Positions 11,870-24,922 of a DNA stretch of 64,000 nt are shown in pieces. The position numbers were made by a program, and so were the translations under genes. Each line of letters opens with the position of its first letter. Positions within the stretch are counted from its first letter, which is position 1. The stretch spans positions 35,691,127 through 35,755,126 of the forward strand of contig NC_065567.1 of assembly GCF_022605725.1 (NCBI RefSeq), given 5' to 3'. The notes below the pieces were generated by a model, which did not search any database, was not told where the DNA came from, and saw only the letters and a program-made list of their open reading frames with translations. The stretch comes from Anthonomus grandis grandis (Eukaryota > Arthropoda > Insecta > Coleoptera > Curculionidae).

Positions 11870-12560
11870 TACTTTGATCATCGTCATTGTTTCTATCTGA
11901 CAAATTTAAGTAACTTTTATGTCTTCCAGGTATTGAAAATATATTTCCTGCAATTTCCCTGTTTTACTCATAGATTTTTTATCTTCCAGGAATTGGAGAT
12001 CGCTTTTATTTTAAACAAATTCTAGGTAAATTTAGGTCTTCTAGATGTTAAATCGAATTTTCATTCCCTGTTGTTAGAGACAGTTTTCTCTTGTTCCAGA
12101 CATTTGTTATATTTTCCGAGTATTGAAATGAAATTCTTGCGACGGCTTTTGAGCATATATTTTTCTTTTACTTTAAGCATTCGGTGTCATTTTAAGATAT
12201 TCCAGGAATAAGAAGTAATTTTTCATATAGTTCCCAATATTTAAAATGGCTCCTAGATATTAAAAGTTATTATCGTTCCAATTCCTGAAAGAAGCTCCAA
12301 ACATTCGCCGTCATTTTTATATGTTACAGGAATTGGATTATTTTTCATAAAACTTTTTAGTCATTTAAAGTAATATTCCATTAAATTCGTGGAACTTTCT
12401 CGCATTTTCCAGGCATTCGAGAGATTTTCTAATTTTCTAGCAACTTCAGCGTTTTTGGGAGTAGTTTTTTTATTTCTTTTTTGAAGTATTCAGAGTCATT
12501 TTTACATCGTTGATCAATTGGAAGTAATTTTTTCTTACATTCTAGGCATTTGACGCCATT
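11870..12560 (+). repeat. diverged short-period repeat, TTCCAGGnATT motif
   Basis: The motif TTCCAGG(A/C/T)ATT or close variants recurs at irregular short spacing, often followed by GAAGTAATTTTT or GTCATTTTTA. The opposite-strand version (CTGGAA, CTGCCTGG) appears at 53640-54480. It looks like an old simple satellite rather than coding sequence. Confidence 0.45.
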
Positions 12561-12802
12561 CTTTTATGATAAAGTCAAAATAAGCCTTATTATTCAAAGA
12601 CACGAGCTATATACCAGTAACTCTATATATATTATTGACGTTGCACTTTTATTTTCAGCTTAGTTGGCATTTCTTTTTACTTTTTATTGTGCTTTTCGTA
12701 GTTAGTTGGAGTAAAACCATACCGCTGTTCTTTTTAGATAATTTTAAGTTTATATGTATTTTACGGATTTTTTAAATTCGTTTTTAAAAACGGATTCTAG
12801 TG

Positions 12803-12822
12803 TTGGCGCAGTCGATAGGATG
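12803..12822 (+). other. candidate LTR retrotransposon primer-binding site
   Basis: TTGGCGCAGTCGATAGG resembles the TGGCGCAGTCG primer-binding sites used by some insect Ty3/gypsy elements. No complete LTR could be delimited upstream, so this is a weak call. Confidence 0.25.
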
Positions 12823-13402
12823 AATAACGGTATTCATTACCTATGTCATCAAGTTGAGTATTATGTACTTCGATATTCAATTTGGGTCTTAATGGTTGAT
12901 TTAAATAAATGCTTTAAAAATGATTATTAGGATTCTTATTATTTGAACAAATAGACATAGAAGTGGGCTTGGGAAGCTGCTTATCTATATTTGGCTTAAA
13001 TATATTCTGCTGTTTTCCAAAACCTTCAGAATTTGTTCTCAAGCGGGTGGTCTATTGAGGTTAGGCCTTAGGACTATTGTGCCAGTTGGAGAAGATCTAT
13101 TATTATTGTATAGGTTTTGGTTATTCGGATGACTATATTGAACAAATTGGTCTTGTGGGTGATTTTTACTTTTGTCTTTGTAAAAATTAGAATCACAATA
13201 ATTTTAATTGTCCTATATATAATTATTTTGGAAATATTTAGTATTATTTTCCTTTAAAACAAATTGAATAGCTTTTGCTAGAAGTGCAGCAACGTATTGT
13301 AGTACCCGTAGGTTACCTAAGATATAAATGTCGTTAAAGCTAATTTTTGAGCTACTTCGTGAGCATCAACGTAACTCTAGAATAGATTCCAGATTTTAAG
13401 AA

Positions 13403-13467
13403 CCCTATCCACAGATGTAAATTGCTCCGCAGTGCTCGTGCGGAGCTATTTACATCTGTGCCCTATC
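13403..13467. mobile_element. 51-bp foldback between 7-bp direct repeats
   Basis: Bases 13410-13460 form a near-perfect hairpin: CACAGATGTAAAT pairs with ATTTACATCTGTG and, after a single T/T mismatch, GCTCCGCA pairs with TGCGGAGC around the loop GTGCTCG. The flanks are CCCTATC at 13403-13409 and CCCTATC at 13461-13467, a 7-bp direct repeat that looks like a target duplication. The structure fits a minimal foldback or MITE derivative, possibly hAT-like (family assignment is inference). Confidence 0.7.
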
Positions 13468-13575
13468 GTAGAAAAGTTCACAGCTCAAGTTGAAGGTTCG
13501 ATTAATAAGTTTATTAATGAATCACTCAAAATCTGACATTTTTTTTATGTTAAACACAAGCACAAGAGGAAAGTC

Positions 13576-15390
13576 CTATGTCACTCTTGGAGTGGTCCTT
13601 GCGCAAAGATATTTGTGGGCGTTTATCTTGAATCGCTGTAGGTTGTATGCGTCGGGAAATATGTGGGGTGGAAGCCCGTTCCACAAAGAAGATGTTCTCC
13701 AGATGAATGGGTCTCGATGTTGATGAGCCGCAACTGCTAGACGCGTCCTTCTTGCCGGAACAGCCCTGGGTGGAATCAGGCCTGCCAGCTCAGAGGAGCA
13801 CTTACCGTTATAATAACGGTAGAATAAACAGAGATCAGCCACCTTTCTCCTGTGCTCCAGACTATCCAGACTCTTTGTCAGTTCTGGTTTGTCGATAAGG
13901 CGAATAGCTCTCTTCTGTATAGAATCCAGCAGGTTTAAACTATGCTTGGGTGCAGAGCTCCAGACATGCGAGCAATACTCGAGGGAAGGGCGTATTTGAG
14001 CTTTATAAAGAGTCAGCAGCTGTTCTGGTGTATACAGTTTTTTCGTTTTGAAAAGCACTCCGAGTTTTTTGGAAGCCGCCCTGGCGACCTCGGCAACGTG
14101 GTCATGCCAGGACACACTGTTGGTGACCTCGACTCCTAGAAGATGTAAAGATGATTTCATTGGCAATGTTTTCCCCGCCATAATCAGCTTCGGGCCACCA
14201 AGTTTAGTCTTCATCGTAAATACTGCAGCCTGCGTTTTTTTAGCGTTAAAGTTGACCAGATTGTTACCGGCCCACGTCGAGATTGCTCTAATATCGTTGT
14301 TGATTGAAGCTATTTGTTGCTGCCTAAGATTCTGAGAACTTGCGGCTGTCGTTTGTTTGGCGGACTTAAATGTGGAAATAAGTGTGCTATCGTCCGCAAA
14401 GCTGTAGATTGGATTAACAGTGGTTCCTAGCAAATCGTTGATATATATCAAGAAAAGGGTGGGGGATAGAATGCATCCTTGAGGGACTCCAGCGTTAATA
14501 TTAAATTTGTCGGAGAGGTATCCATCGACGGCTACTTGGATTGTTCGTTGTTCAAGAAAACTTTTGATCCAATTCAATAATGAGTTTTGTATGCCGATTG
14601 AGGAGAGCTTGGTTAGTAGTCCCTCATGCCACACTCTGTCAAATGCCTTGGAAATGTCAAGAGCGACTGAGCGAGACTCGCCGTGCTTCTCCATGGCCTC
14701 CGTCCACAAGTGTGTGACGTAAGCCAGAAGATCGCCGGTGGATCTAAGCTTTCGGAAGCCGTATTGATGATCGCTGATTAGTCCAGATGATTCCAGATAT
14801 CTTAACAGTTGTTGGTTGACTACTTTCTCCATAATCTTCGATATTACTGGAACTAGTGCAATCGGGCGGTAATTGGAGGGCATCGTCTTCTTACCCTTTT
14901 TGGGTACAGCTTGCACTCGAGCAGTTTTCCAGCGTGTTGGAAATTGGCCCTGTTTATACGATGCCGTGAACAGTCTACATAAGGGAGGAGTCAATTCGTC
15001 TGCACAACGTTTTAGTATTAGGGCTGGAATTCCATCGGGTCCAGAAGCTTTGTTGGTGTCTACGCTTTTAAGAAGTTTTTTTATAATTCGTTAGGGAAAC
15101 AAAATTTCTCCCATCGATGAATTCACCCTTGGCAAATATGGCGGTGTTTTGCCTTGCGAGTGCAGAGTAGAATTGGACGCGAAGAGTTTACCCAGTAAGT
15201 TGGCTTTTTCCCTTGCTGTTACCGCGATAGAACCATCATCTGCTGTTAGGGGTGGCAAGGCCGACTTAGCAAATCCTTGACTAACGGCTTCCGATACCGA
15301 CCAGGAAGATCTTGTTCCATTTGGACAGTTTAGCAGTTTGTTTTTGATCCTGTAGTTGTGACCCTTTTTGCATTCATCAATAATTTGCTT
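13576..15390 (-). pseudogene. non-LTR retrotransposon RT, 5'-truncated, one stop
   Basis: Encodes the linker, reverse transcriptase and C-terminal part of a jockey-like LINE ORF2. Reading from 15390 the frame opens KQIIDECKKGHNYRIKNK, runs to an in-frame TAA at 15091-15093, and then stays open for 500 codons to 13576. RT motifs in order are NKASGPDGIPA, SNYRPIALVPVISKIMEK, YGFRKLRSTGDLL, DISKAFDRVWH (first Asp), AGVPQGCILSPTLFLIYI, YSFADDSTLI (catalytic FADD) and LHLLGVEVTN. The C-terminus carries IRPSLEYCSHVW and the usual HRDPFIWRTSSLWNGLP ending. The endonuclease is absent, as expected of a 5' truncation. With only one nonsense codon this is the youngest-looking element of the window. Confidence 0.9.
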
Positions 15391-16482
15391 TTAATATTTA
15401 ATGATTAATATGTTTTAACATGTTATGACATTTATAAAACAATGGTTTTATTTACTTACATGAGAATTTTAAATGTCATTATAATTTGACAGAAAGAGAA
15501 GGAAAGACTTCAGGTGGCGATTTCGTCCAACTCCTCACAAAACCGGTCAATGTACTACCAATCTCCTATGTTTGTAACACTATCCAGTTAAATTCGCGAT
15601 GTATTTAGATGAACTAGTACACTTAACCTGTGTTCTTTGCAAGTAGTCCTATATTCACTCGAATTATTCTCGACGGAATTGGTAATAAATTATACAAATA
15701 GAAGAATCAATATACGATCGATTGATCTTTGGCAATCCTACTAAGGACTGCGCCAATTAAAGATCGATAACACTAGAATTCCTTTTTAAAAACACAACTT
15801 ATTTATTAAAATATAAATTTCGTAAAAATATTTAATATTACAACAAAGCAATCAAACAAGGCAAGAAAAATATATATATGTTATATTATAATGCAACTTT
15901 TATTATTTATTTTTTTAATTGAGACACCCATGGTCATGAATTTGTAAATTGTTAAATAACCAATATATATAATATATTGTAGTTTTTAATCATTATTATA
16001 CTATATATCATAGAATAAAGTCAATAAAAAGTTGTTGTCATTCTGGGTCAAGCCGTAGCGGAAACTTGATTGCCTAATTCATGCTAAGGTTAATTGGTTT
16101 CAAGTGTAAACTCTCCAAAGCTTAATCTAAATGGCAATAGCTGTTTAAAATCCCATTGTGGGCGTCCATGTGGAAAACCCACACCTTACCCTCCCCATTG
16201 GCCCCGGATTTAAACACGTTCCCTTGTTTGGAAAGTAAACAATGGTGCGACTGAAAATTATACTCAACAAGCATTATAAATAAATGCCGTTTTTTTTCTT
16301 AGGTTTTAGGTAAATCTCAGCTTGAAATTCAATTAGCTGTATATAATTTTTTCATTAAAGAAGTCGACTTTCAGAGTTGACCCACTGAATTTTACATTTA
16401 TAGACTGAAATATTTCCTTAAAATCATTAGGGGCACTTATCAGCTTAACAAACATATGATAATAGCGCTTGCTGGTAGATTA
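15391..16482. other. non-coding stretch, nothing recognised
   Basis: AT-rich sequence with short reading frames only. I see no gene or delimitable repeat. Confidence 0.4.
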
Positions 16483-16590
16483 TTCTCGATGAGAGCCAAT
16501 GCGCAGTTCGACCGAGTGAGCTCTACACGATTCGTAGCTAATCGTGTTAGCCTTGTTGCCATATGATGTGAGAAAAAGTGACAAACTTGA
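16483..16590 (+). repeat. dispersed repeat family R1, copy a
   Basis: Contains GAGAGCCAATGCGCAG, CGATTCGTAGCTAATCGTG and TTGTTGCCATATGATGTGAG. The same blocks recur at 17060-17170 and, reverse-complemented, at 41812, 44466 and 47718. Confidence 0.65.
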
Positions 16591-17059
16591 TCGGTATTCA
16601 TGTGAAATGGAATAAATTGATGCTGGTCTGATCGATACTGGATAGGAAAAGTCTCCTTTGTTAGATGTATAAATTATAAGTTTAACGGATACATAAAAAT
16701 TCTATAAGGATATATAAATTTTAATACGATCAATAGATCGTGACCTATAACGTGTCGCTAAAAGGTCAAAAGATCTGTCAAACTGATGATTAAAATGGCG
16801 GTTAATGGTTTTCAACTTAATCTAACCTTGAATCTAAACAATTTGATACTGACTGGTAGAAATTTTTTTCAATTTTCTATAATTTAATGAACTTACTTTT
16901 GAACCTGCAAAAACTATAATATAACACCTCATAAGTCCAAAAGTAAGTTTCTCGTATTTTAACAGAAACTATTTAAATACTTACTTTAATTATTCAGCAT
17001 ATTAAACCTATAAATCGCTATTCTTGCCAACCTATGACAAGAGCGCTAATCTTAGGAAC

Positions 17060-17170
17060 ATTCTTAACGAGAACCAATGCGCAGCCCGATCAAGTGGCTT
17101 CGACACAATTCGTAGCTGATCGAGGTAGCATTGTTGCCAAACATTGTGAGAAACAGTGGAAAAGTCTTAT
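17060..17170 (+). repeat. dispersed repeat family R1, copy b
   Basis: Contains CGAGAACCAATGCGCAG, AATTCGTAGCTGATCG and TTGTTGCC followed by ATTGTGAGAAA, in the same order and spacing as the copy about 580 bp upstream. Confidence 0.65.
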
Positions 17171-17221
17171 TAAATTAGTGAAAATCATAGTTCAAGGGTG
17201 TAAGATCTGTAGGTCATAACG

Positions 17222-18560
17222 CAGTAATGATAAGAATATCTCGAAGGCTTCAGGGAACAACTCAAAAGCCAAAGTCCAGCTTCTATCGAAAATCATAGAA
17301 CTTCCTTTGGCAAGACAGATAACCCATGAGCCTGTCATCGTTTTGCTTAAAAACAATGTATAGAGTATGAGAGAGGCACCGAAGGATGACCGGTGTATTT
17401 CTTTGGGAACAATGGCATACCACTTCACTAGGAGGACATATGGCAGACAAAACTCTTTGATCTGCAAATGTTACTGTAACATTTAAATTATGTGTCCAAG
17501 ACTGACTTGCCACCTCAATGAATATTTGGTGGTAATATAAAGTTTCATAAGGGTCACTTTTATTACCTTGGACGAAATCGGGCTCAAGACGTTTACTAGA
17601 GAACATAAAAGCATTATCAGAATATCCCGAAGGCTTCAAGATAATCTATCAAGTGAAAATAGAGGTTCTACTATAATAGAACCTGGAAAAGCATCTCTGG
17701 AAGAACCTCTGGAAAAGCACGACTTTATCATACGTACCCGGCTTAAAAACAATCCATAGACTATGCGAGAGGTAAAGAATAATGGAAGGCGATTGTACTC
17801 CTTTGGGAACAATGGTCGCATCAGTTCACTTGGTGGACTTTAAGCCGAAAATTCTACTTAAACGTGTCAAAGCATATTAGCCTATTATCCTGTTATATTC
17901 TGCATCAAATCCATCGACTATAAGAGGGGTACTGAAGTGAAGATAATTGTTTCCTTTGAAAATAACAATCACACCACTTCACTTTGTGGATATGTGGACA
18001 GATCTCTGGACTATAAAGACTCAAGAAGATTACTAAGGGATTTGACAGTTGCACGGGGGCATTTTAAAAATGCCACGAAGACTTCTGAATAATATTTAGC
18101 TATAAAAAGTTGATTAACGATTAGATAATTCGTTATCTTTTATAATCAGCAATAAAGATAGAGAAATATGGTTACTTATGGACCACATGGATTATATGTT
18201 ACAGTTCTGATATTGACAGCTGACATTTAGGATATGGTTTGTTATTTATCAGGTTTAGTAAGTCTGTCAACCAGCTTCTTTTGTAAAACATATTACCGTA
18301 TTAGCCTTTTATTATTCTCTAAGTACTTTATGGTCACCATTTAATGACTAGGTGGAAACATTTCTAGACTGTTGTAAAGAATTATAAATTGGTAAGATTG
18401 GTGAAAACGGTGGAAGCATCACCTTTCGAAGAGCATACTGCCTCATTGACCTATCATTCTGCTTGAAAACATGCATACGAGAGGTTCAGAAGAAATTAAA
18501 TATTTACCATCTTGATAAGCGTCTACCATATAATTTCATCTGTTTGACTGTTAAACTAGA
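17222..18560 (+). repeat. diverged tandem repeat, spacing about 390 bp
   Basis: The block ATCTCGAAGGCTTCA (17237) recurs as ATCCCGAAGGCTTCA (17624). The block GCTTAAAAACAATG, then ATGAGAGAGG, then TTTGGGAACAATGG recurs near 17335, 17730, 17900 (degraded) and 18450 (degraded). Spacings are near 390, 165 and 556 bp. No family is recognised. Confidence 0.5.
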
Positions 18561-21500
18561 TCTCTGGACTATGAAGAATTGGGGAAAGGTTAAATTGTCA
18601 AAGAACGACTTCCTTTCGTAAAGAGCATTTGGAGATGGCGTTACGGTTTCAGGAAATCAGCTTTAGTATTAAACGTTGGACCCAAAAGAAATGAAATAAA
18701 TTTGCTATGAATGGTCAAAGCATTCCATCTTGTAGACGTCTGAAAATAGTTCACTTCATATATTCATCGACGTTGAGGGGCTTGAGGATTTTTCGTACGC
18801 CAATGATTTTATAATAGTGTTTTCGTTATTCGTTGACAAGCTGGCGCCAAAAACCTGCTTACCTACCTTTAGAGCTGAATTCAGCATAATTAAAAGCAGA
18901 ACTAAATAAATGGATTATTTGATGTAATGTCGATTAGTAAATAAATTGCGAGCCTTATGCAATCCTTTTTAAATTACGGTTCGCATTTATCGAGTAATTG
19001 GCGCAAATATTTTTTTTTTTGAAAAGAAAATAATTAAAAAAACTAAGTGTGATTCTTCCAGGATTTACGGTATCAGCACATGAGGTTCTAGGAATGAGAA
19101 AAATAATAAAATAAGCAGAAGAAATTTCTTGGAAATTTCTTTTAAAAATGGCTTAGGAATTTTAAATATATTCAGAGTATAATGCTTTTTGTAAATAATA
19201 AGAGCAAGTACGTAAATTTATTTTTTAGATATGGAAAACATTTGAAAAAATAAATGCTGCGACATGATTTTTTGGACCTCTTTTTTTATACCTTTTTGAT
19301 GCATTTTTAGAAAAAAATGTATTTTTTTTAATTTTAAAGGTATGTTGGTGCAATTTATGAAATATAGATTTTTTTTTACAACTTCATGTCAATTATTTAA
19401 AAAACGCTAAAACAGGTGTCTATTAATTAATTTGACAAATATACATTTGTTCTAGGTTTTTCAGTTATTTGAATATTTTTTGTTGGTACTTTTTCTACAA
19501 ACTAAGAGGAAATTTTCCATAAAATCGTTGTGTTTTAAAGCCGTTTTTGTAAATTTTTATGTTTTTAAATCCGCACTCTACTAATGGACTAGGAAACTGA
19601 AATGTAGGATCCCCAACAATATACAAGTAGAATAAAACATGTAAAGCGTGAAAGTATTACGTCTTAAAATGAGCATATTTATTTTATGTTATTGTGTACG
19701 TCTGGAAAATTGAAAAAATATTATTTTCATAGAAACCCGTATCAGAGTCGATTAAAATTGCATTTGACTAAATGTTAACTTAACCCCTTAAATATAAGTT
19801 TCTAATTAAAATATTCCACTTAGGCACGTTCTACGAATGTAAATATTACTTTTATGTATTTATTATCATTATGTATCATGAGCATTGAATCTTAATTCAA
19901 TGGTATCTGACTGTTATCCAAATAGCACCTAATTAATAATGCTATGGGTTTTTTAAATCACTTCTATAGATCACTAAAATTAGCTCATATCTTAAACTTA
20001 AAGTATTCAGTTTCACTATTTTTGTATTTCCTTTAAATAACTCTTTACTAAACCAAGAAAATCGACAAAAACTGCATCAATAAACTAATTCAATTATTCG
20101 CTTCACGTTAAGGTCATTTAAAGCCTTTATATAAGCAGTGGAAAAGGTTAAAGGGTATCCAAGCTTGAAAAATGCACTTGGGTTACTTTAACCATATTTT
20201 TAACTAAATGGATAAAAACCTTATTCATAAATGTATTTAACTATGATGCTGTGGTTACTATGGTCACCAGTTTTTTTTAACTACAAATTACAGCTTTCTA
20301 TTAAACTTGATGTAAAGAGGATTCGAAAATGTTTGATCTGGCCTCAGCTATCACTGATTCTGCCCATTACTTGCAGCTCACTAATGCAGTATTTAATATT
20401 TATTATTACTGGATCTTGCGATGAAGCAGATTGAATTGAAAAACAACAGATTCAGTATTTTGTGTCGCATTAAAACCCGAAGTTTACAGCACCTGGGGAA
20501 GCAACTTCGATTTTTTTATTAGTATTTACATTAACTATTTTCTGAGTTTTTTCTCTATAAACGAGACTAATAACAACATTTATAACATGTAGGCTTTGTC
20601 TATGCCTAACACGTTATAAGTCCCCATGAAGATTTTCTACAAATCGTGGATCACCTCCTAATCTAGTTAAATTATTTTCGATTTTATGATTTACATTGGT
20701 GCCTTTTATTTTTACTATACTAGTTATGAAGTTAAGAACTTATTACTAAGTTATGAAGGCCGGATTGCGGAAGTGGCTGTAAATGTATTTCGTTACTACT
20801 TTGAGCGCTGGTTTGAGGAGCAGGAGATTAAAGATTTGGAGGGTTAAACGTCGAAGATAGTGAAGTTTTAGCTGTGGAGCAAGCTAGATCTGTTTTAGGC
20901 TCAAAATATCCATAGACTATATTCGTGAGAAGGAAGAAGTCCGTATTCAGAACCCATATTTACATGAATTAACCAGCTCCAATAGTGTTTTTAGTCAAAA
21001 CCGACCATATCCACTGCACTTGCGTTCTGGACAATTGTATCTTTATAACTAAATGAACATTGGAAGTATACGTTCATGGAATCGAAATAAGTTAAACGAA
21101 GTGAAAGTGGGCATATGATACCACAAAGACGAAAGGCCCAAAGTTCTTAATCTTTTGGAATTGACTCGTGATTTTCGGCCTAGCAACGCAATCATATTGA
21201 CCTACCAGTTGTATTGGGGCACGTTTGACATCTTGGGTAACGCTTGTACGGACAATCATGAATCTTTTCGAGCATTACTAAACTCTCCTTCTTCCATACC
21301 TTCTCCAACATACTAGTAAACCAACGCCTTTTTCATTCATCTTGACAAATTTATATGTTCAAACCATGCTTCAGCTATTGTTTTAGACAACAAACAAACA
21401 AATCGACTAACGTGGGCTAAGTTTTCTTATGTACAACAGTAGGAGTTTGACATTTGATGATAACCTTAAAGCAAGACAAAGTTAGACAAAGAAAATACTT

Positions 21501-21784
21501 TTTCATGACGGAAATACCACTATTTACATCTCTTGGTACAAAATGTTCGCAATATAGTAAACGCCTAAAGAGCATGCCATATATTTTGTGGATCTAATTA
21601 AACAATTTGGTTCGCTGGTTCAAAAGGACCATTTGTAATCTATTCAACAAAAAATTATTTATGAAAAGCTTTTTCACTTGATCTACAATCAGTTTAGATT
21701 TTTGAGCCTAGAGAATGGCTTTATTACCACCGTACAAATACGTAGTCAGAACTAAGTTGTGAGTGGTTAAATTGGCTTTGTAAA
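18561..21784. other. long non-coding stretch, nothing firmly recognised
   Basis: AT-rich in 18900-20600. At 20750-21300 base composition is more even and a few short protein-like runs occur (for example NVFRYYFERWFEEQ), but frames break at once and I recognise no family. Confidence 0.35.
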
Positions 21785-24120
21785 GTTGGACATCTGGTAT
21801 AGATTTATTTGACGCAGAATACATCCCAAACTATAGTTTTCTTTTCTTCCTCTAAACAAATATTTTTAATGCGCAATCCTAATAAGATATTATGTAAACA
21901 TGTCCATTGTCTTATATTCCGGCCTAAGTCTTTGGCCATCCATGGGATCTTGAGAATTCTGCGATACACCCTCATTTCAAATGCTTCTATTTGTTAATCT
22001 TATTGGTCAAGAGAGTCCAACCTTAAGCTATATTAAGAATACCTGACCGGATGTAGAAGTCCACGAATCTCAACTAAGGCTCTAGATCAAAATCAGTACA
22101 CGTGAATATCTTTTTCTATGAGCCTGTTATATAAGGCATTTTATCCCTTTTTCTGATGTCAAGTTTTTAGATAGCCATGTTCCAAGAATCTAAAATAATC
22201 CACCTGTTCTATTGATTAAATCAGATGATCAAAAATCAGCTCAGAGTAAGTAAAAACATTTTTATTCCTTGTTACTACCATGAACTTAGTTTCCTTGATG
22301 TTTATATTGAAGAACTGCTTCATCAGCATACCGAATATTATTGATCCACACACCATCCCAATTCTCATCCCAATCTCTGCATCCTCGAATGCTTATTGAA
22401 AAATAGCCTCCGAGTAAAGGTTAAATAAAAGCAGGGAAAGAACCTATCTCTGTCTCAATCCTTTTTGAATTTGAAACCTTCTTGTTACTTCACTACAATT
22501 TTTTATGCACCTGATATCTTATTCATCCAGATCCACTTTTCTAAGCTGTGCTATTAGTTTATGATGTTGAGCTTTATCAAAATCTTTTTCATAGTCTATA
22601 AAGCGGAGACATACATCTTTACGCTAGTCGTAACCAATTTTCGAACAAAATTTTCATTGCAACTATTGCCTCTCTTGTACCCAGTCCCTGCCTGAAACCG
22701 AATTGTGACTCGCTTACGATTTCTCAAATATTCTCCTACGGATTATCTTTTGAAATATTTTGAGACCATGACTCATAAGAGTAATAAGTATGTATGATCT
22801 TTGCATGTTCTTGTATTGTTTTTTTTTGATAAGGGTATGAACACTTGCGACAACCATTGTTCAGGATACGTGCCAGTATCGTAAATCTTATCGGACTATT
22901 CCCATGCAAAGCATCAATACCTCGTTTGTCCATAAGTTTAAGCAGTTCGGAAGCGATTTCATTTGGGCCCACTGCCTTATTATTCTTATCATTGTATATT
23001 CTGTTTGCTCTTTGTCGATAGAAGACGCCGGTAATAGACCATCACTGTTCATCGTTTCCTGTGTTCTCTTGGAATTAAAAAGTGTTTTATGTACCTCTTC
23101 CACGTCTCCATTTTGGCATTATTTTTAAAATTCCATCTTATCATCTTGATCGACCAGTGTATCAGGATTCCGTCTCCTAATATATACCGCGGTCTCCTTT
23201 TTTTTATAGAGTAAAAGACTATCATGTCTTCTATTTAACTCGCTCAGCTCATTACACTCGTTTTGAAGCCATTCATTATTCAGTATTGTTCTTTGCAACT
23301 ACTTACATAATGTGTTCTTATCACTTTGTACTTTCGGGATTAATGCATAACTAGTATGATTTTATTAGTTCGCCATTTGTGTTTTTTTGCTCTTAGATTC
23401 AAAACCTAACCACTGGACAGTGCTGTGTCTCTTTATATTGACTATATTATTCCATGATTAAGTTACATTGTCGCTTTCTATTCTTAGCAATACTGTTTCT
23501 ATTTTTGGGTTTATTTGATCAGACATCACGAGCCTAATATTTGGATCTTAGAGTACTTCTAAGCAAGTAGCTGTTTGGGCTTTATTTTTATTCCATTTTG
23601 AGATATTTTTACGGTAGCTGTTAGTAGAATATGATCGAAAGGCACGTCGGCGCCGGGGTAGGTATAGGTATTTTATATTGCGAAATCGTGAGTTAACGAG
23701 GACATAATTTATCTGGTTTCGAACTATGTTTTCTGGTTGATCCGCATGAGACTTCCACGTATATAGTTTTCGAGAATGGTGCTTAAACCACGTGCTTCAG
23801 ACTTTACTTTTTTCTTCTTGACAGAACCGGAGAAGGCGTTCACCTCTCTCATTCCTTTTTTCTAGTTCGACTGGTTTAGCTCTAATTCTTAGCAAGGGAG
23901 CGTGATCACAATAGAAGGCATTATCTTTCTGTGTATTGATGGCCTGAGTGATAGAATATGCCATTCCTTATAGAACTGAATCCCGAATTGGGCCACGAAG
24001 TCTCCGCGACCCCCAAAATATCGATGTTCCTTTCCTATTCAAGATTGGCAAGATTACCGGTTTCAACCAGGCTTTGTATGTTCCACGTGCCGATCTTGAA
24101 GGTTAAATGCAAGCCAAATC
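21785..24120 (-). pseudogene. non-LTR retrotransposon (endonuclease + RT), decayed
   Basis: A nearly full-span LINE ORF on the minus strand, broken by many stops and frame changes. The N-terminal APE-type endonuclease is visible near 24110-23960 (KIGTWNIQSLVETGNLANLE, then NIDILGVAETSWP) and near 23640 (FDHILL, the SDH motif region). The RT follows: GPNEIASELLKLMDKRGIDA (22972), SESQFGFRQGLGTREAI (about 22710), FIDYEKDFDKAQH (about 22600, first Asp), LLLFNLYSEAIFQ (about 22420), VWINNIRYADEAVL (about 22340, YADD decayed to YADE) and FNINIKETKFMVV. The C-terminal part (FEMRVYRRILKIPW, LGRNIRQWT) lies near 21985-21890. Wording of the motifs matches RTE-like endonuclease/RT elements of insects; exact clade is uncertain. 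Confidence 0.82.
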
Positions 24121-24516
24121 TCCAACATGTAATGCTCAAATCCGTTCCTCCACAAACATCCGATCAGAGAACTAGTTAAACCTCTGGAAAATGTTGATTT
24201 AAACTTGTTACATTTGGTTCTCTTGGGAAGAAGTAATGAAGGCAGTTTTCCGTTGCCTTCTTCCATTTTTGTGTCCTCTCAACATGAAGTGCAGAAATTA
24301 TGAAATACTTAAATGTTGAATGTGAAAGTTATGAAAAAATTATGAAATCCTTGGAGACCCAAGCATTGGTCAGCCAGCTTCAATTGCTCAATTTCAATTC
24401 AATTCGCTTCAATTTGCTCCGTGATCCCTGATTTTTCGGGTTTGTGGAACTGTGTTATGTAATGTAATCCTCTTGCCTGGTGATAAGTTGTTGGTAGATG
24501 ATAAAGTTCTTGATAT

Positions 24517-24922
24517 TGTAACGAAATTCGGGCACACACTTTTATTGTCAACGTCAAAACTAACTACGACTAACCTAACTCACTGTCGTTTAATTGTTTT
24601 CAAGGTAAAAACTAACTGAATGAATGTCACGAAGCGCGTCCTTTTTAAAAAGAACAGTTTCGAAATATTTAGAATCTTCATTGTTTTTGCCGAAAGAGAC
24701 CAATATATTTAGGAGAATACTGACAGTCAAAGCAAGCAAGTATACAAATTCTAGAAAATTAAAACTTCAGGGATTTACAATAATATAATCTAAATAACCT
24801 AAATTGGGGCCAAAATGGGGCTCTTAAACAAATTGAACTACTTAAAAACTAAACACTATAGATAAAAATAATAGACCAAACGTAAGTAGAACCCTAAATA
24901 AACCCTACGAATAATTAACGTA
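24517..24922 (-). mobile_element. solo LTR, family 1
   Basis: Nearly the reverse complement of 50578-50998 over about 400 bp. Read on the minus strand it has a TATA-like TTTTTAAAAAGG followed by an initiator-like CATTCAGTT, an AATAAAAGTGTG polyadenylation signal and the end TTTCGTTACA at 24517. This layout is that of an insect LTR (U3 promoter, R, U5). No coding region adjoins. The upstream boundary near 24922 may be a truncation. Confidence 0.7.

Noticed and set aside
17283..17639. 118-codon minus-strand open frame as a gene
   Set aside because: It overlaps another minus-strand frame within the diverged tandem repeat and is not preserved in the other repeat copies.
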